From an uncultured Sulfitobacter sp. (GTDB lineage Bacteria > Pseudomonadota > Alphaproteobacteria > Rhodobacterales > Rhodobacteraceae), in NCBI RefSeq assembly GCF_947502895.1, contig NZ_CANNBM010000005.1:62001-126000 (forward strand): a stretch of DNA of 64,000 bases. The letters are read 5' to 3'. The position numbers and the translations under genes are program-made. Below are positions 62,971 to 64,000 of the stretch, piece after piece; within the stretch, counting starts at the first letter, position 1, and each line of letters starts with the position of its first letter. The notes below the pieces were generated by a model, which saw only the letters and a list, made by a program, of their open reading frames with translations, did no database searches and was not told where the DNA came from.

Positions 62971-64000
62971 ATGGACGTAAAAACGATTGCAGGCGCATTT
63001 TTGGCCTCAGCCACCAACGCGCCCGATGCGATCTATTGTAAAACGGCGCATGGCGCGCTGACCTACGGGCAAGCTGCCGGCGCCGTGCAAACTCTGGCAA
63101 ATGAGCTGGGTGAGCAAGTGCGGGGCAGGGCTGTCGCCTTGATCCTGCCAAACTCATCCGCGTTTTTGATCGCATACTTCGCTACCCTCTTTGCAGGCGG
63201 CAAACCCGCGTTGATCAACCACGGGCATCCTGATGCCACGATTACCAAACTGCTCGCTGATCTGGATGCAGCAGTCATTTTGTCTGATCGGGGCCATGAC
63301 GCATCCAAGACACGTATCCTGAATGACGATCTGCTGGGCGACCTGATTGCGCCTGTCGATATCCAGACGCTGACCGATCCTGGTACGCCGAATGATATTG
63401 CAGCAATCATGTATTCGGGCGGTACGACAGGCCTGCCAAAACAGGTTCCCCACACAAACGCTGCCATCGTGGCGACGATGGAGCGCGGCGATTGGGGATG
63501 GCGCACCGGAACAGGCGAAATCTGGCTTCCTGTCGCACCGTTCACGCATATCTATGGCTTCCTCATGGGCCTTACCAACCCGATTATCCACGCAGGTGCG
63601 ATTGTGATCCCCGAACGGTTCCAGCCGGATCTGATTGTAGACATGCTGATGGATGAGGGTGTTACGATTTTTGGCGGTGGCCCGCCTGCCATCTACCAAG
63701 CGGTGATGTCTTCGCCAAAATTCGCCAAAGCAAGCTTTCCCAAATTGCGCATCTGCCCCGGTGGCGGCGCTCCTTTCCCGATGGACGTGCATAGACGGTG
63801 GGAGGCGGCGACGGGCCTGAAGATCTACGAAGGATATGGCATGACGGAAATTGCGCCTATCTCGATCAATACCGAGGAACACGGCGTCTTGCCCGGTTCC
63901 GCAGGAAAAGCCGTGCCAGACACAATTATCGAAATTGTCGATCTTGAAACCGGCGAAAAAGTGCTGGCGACTGGTGAGGCAGGTGAAATCCGTGTTAAGG
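62971..64000 (+). CDS. Acyl-CoA synthetase (AMP-forming), partial
   Basis: 343 codons to the window edge. ANL superfamily adenylating enzyme: P-loop YSGGTTGLPK, PFTHIYGF, ICPGGGAPFP and the GYGMTE adenylate motif are in order. It probably activates a carboxylic acid released or imported by the operon. I start at the ATG at 62971; a TTG at 62938 with AGAAAG upstream is an alternative. The C-terminal domain lies beyond the window. Confidence 0.9.
   Translation, partial: MDVKTIAGAFLASATNAPDAIYCKTAHGALTYGQAAGAVQTLANELGEQVRGRAVALILPNSSAFLIAYFATLFAGGKPALINHGHPDATITKLLADLDAAVILSDRGHDASKTRILNDDLLGDLIAPVDIQTLTDPGTPNDIAAIMYSGGTTGLPKQVPHTNAAIVATMERGDWGWRTGTGEIWLPVAPFTHIYGFLMGLTNPIIHAGAIVIPERFQPDLIVDMLMDEGVTIFGGGPPAIYQAVMSSPKFAKASFPKLRICPGGGAPFPMDVHRRWEAATGLKIYEGYGMTEIAPISINTEEHGVLPGSAGKAVPDTIIEIVDLETGEKVLATGEAGEIRVK

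Noticed and set aside
1..64000. CRISPR arrays, tRNA or rRNA genes, prophage or integrase genes
   Set aside because: Reading through the window I saw no regularly spaced direct repeats, no tRNA-like cloverleaf I could support and no phage or integrase protein; a dedicated tRNAscan/CRISPR search was not possible here.

Overview
The window reads as chromosomal DNA of a marine alphaproteobacterium, most likely Rhodobacterales (Roseobacter group). The basis is the family mix: TTT, TRAP, peptide-type and branched-chain-type ABC transporters, many LysR regulators, a HutF-type histidine pathway, a creatinase and intradiol ring cleavage. This is inference from gene content; no rRNA, tRNA or housekeeping marker is present. 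The region is almost wholly catabolic. It also carries at least five disrupted genes, which suggests active gene decay or sequence errors.

Layout. 1-866: partial class III aminotransferase. 1078-1260: IS3-type transposase remnant. 1626-6218: tripartite tricarboxylate transporter (binding protein frameshifted) with sulfatase 1. 6268-14925: a kynurenine / 3-hydroxyanthranilate cluster. Kynureninase, aldehyde dehydrogenase, LysR and an aspartate-dehydrogenase-like protein lie on the minus strand; a DapA-like protein, 3-hydroxyanthranilate 3,4-dioxygenase, an NmrA-like protein and a MOSC protein lie on the plus strand. 14945-15250: psuG remnant. 15540-16745: creatinase. 17128-27412: histidine utilisation. 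hutI-hutH-hutG-hutU runs on the minus strand and continues into a Rieske oxygenase, a PhyH-type dioxygenase and a GlxA-type regulator; hutF-hutC diverges from a shared 20-bp palindrome. 27473-28638: a 42-codon small gene divergent from a LysR gene across a 27-bp inverted repeat. 28728-31745: a 1005-residue kinase / M23 / aminotransferase fusion. 31842-33180: enoyl-CoA hydratase and a broken acyl-CoA dehydrogenase. 33298-36857: CobW GTPase, YtcJ-like amidohydrolase and LysR. 36969-42462: peptide-type ABC transporter. 42674-44089: NCS1 permease. 44171-52592: one minus-strand operon for the hydroxyquinol pathway (maleylacetate reductase, five-gene Liv-type transporter, FAD monooxygenase, hydroxyquinol 1,2-dioxygenase). 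52685-54635: two LysR genes. 54700-64000: sulfatases 2 and 3, cupin, TRAP transporter (binding protein interrupted by a TAA), alpha/beta hydrolase, flavin-reductase-like protein and the start of an acyl-CoA synthetase.

How the genes work together. Most blocks pair an uptake system with one pathway and a regulator. The less ordinary combinations are: two oxygenases appended to a hut operon close to a creatinase, suggesting use of N-methylated nitrogen compounds; a genuine 3-hydroxyanthranilate dioxygenase beside a DapA-like protein with altered active-site positions and an aspartate-dehydrogenase-like protein, with no ACMS decarboxylase in view; the three-part fusion; and three similar Cys-type sulfatases, two transporters of which have a broken binding-protein gene.
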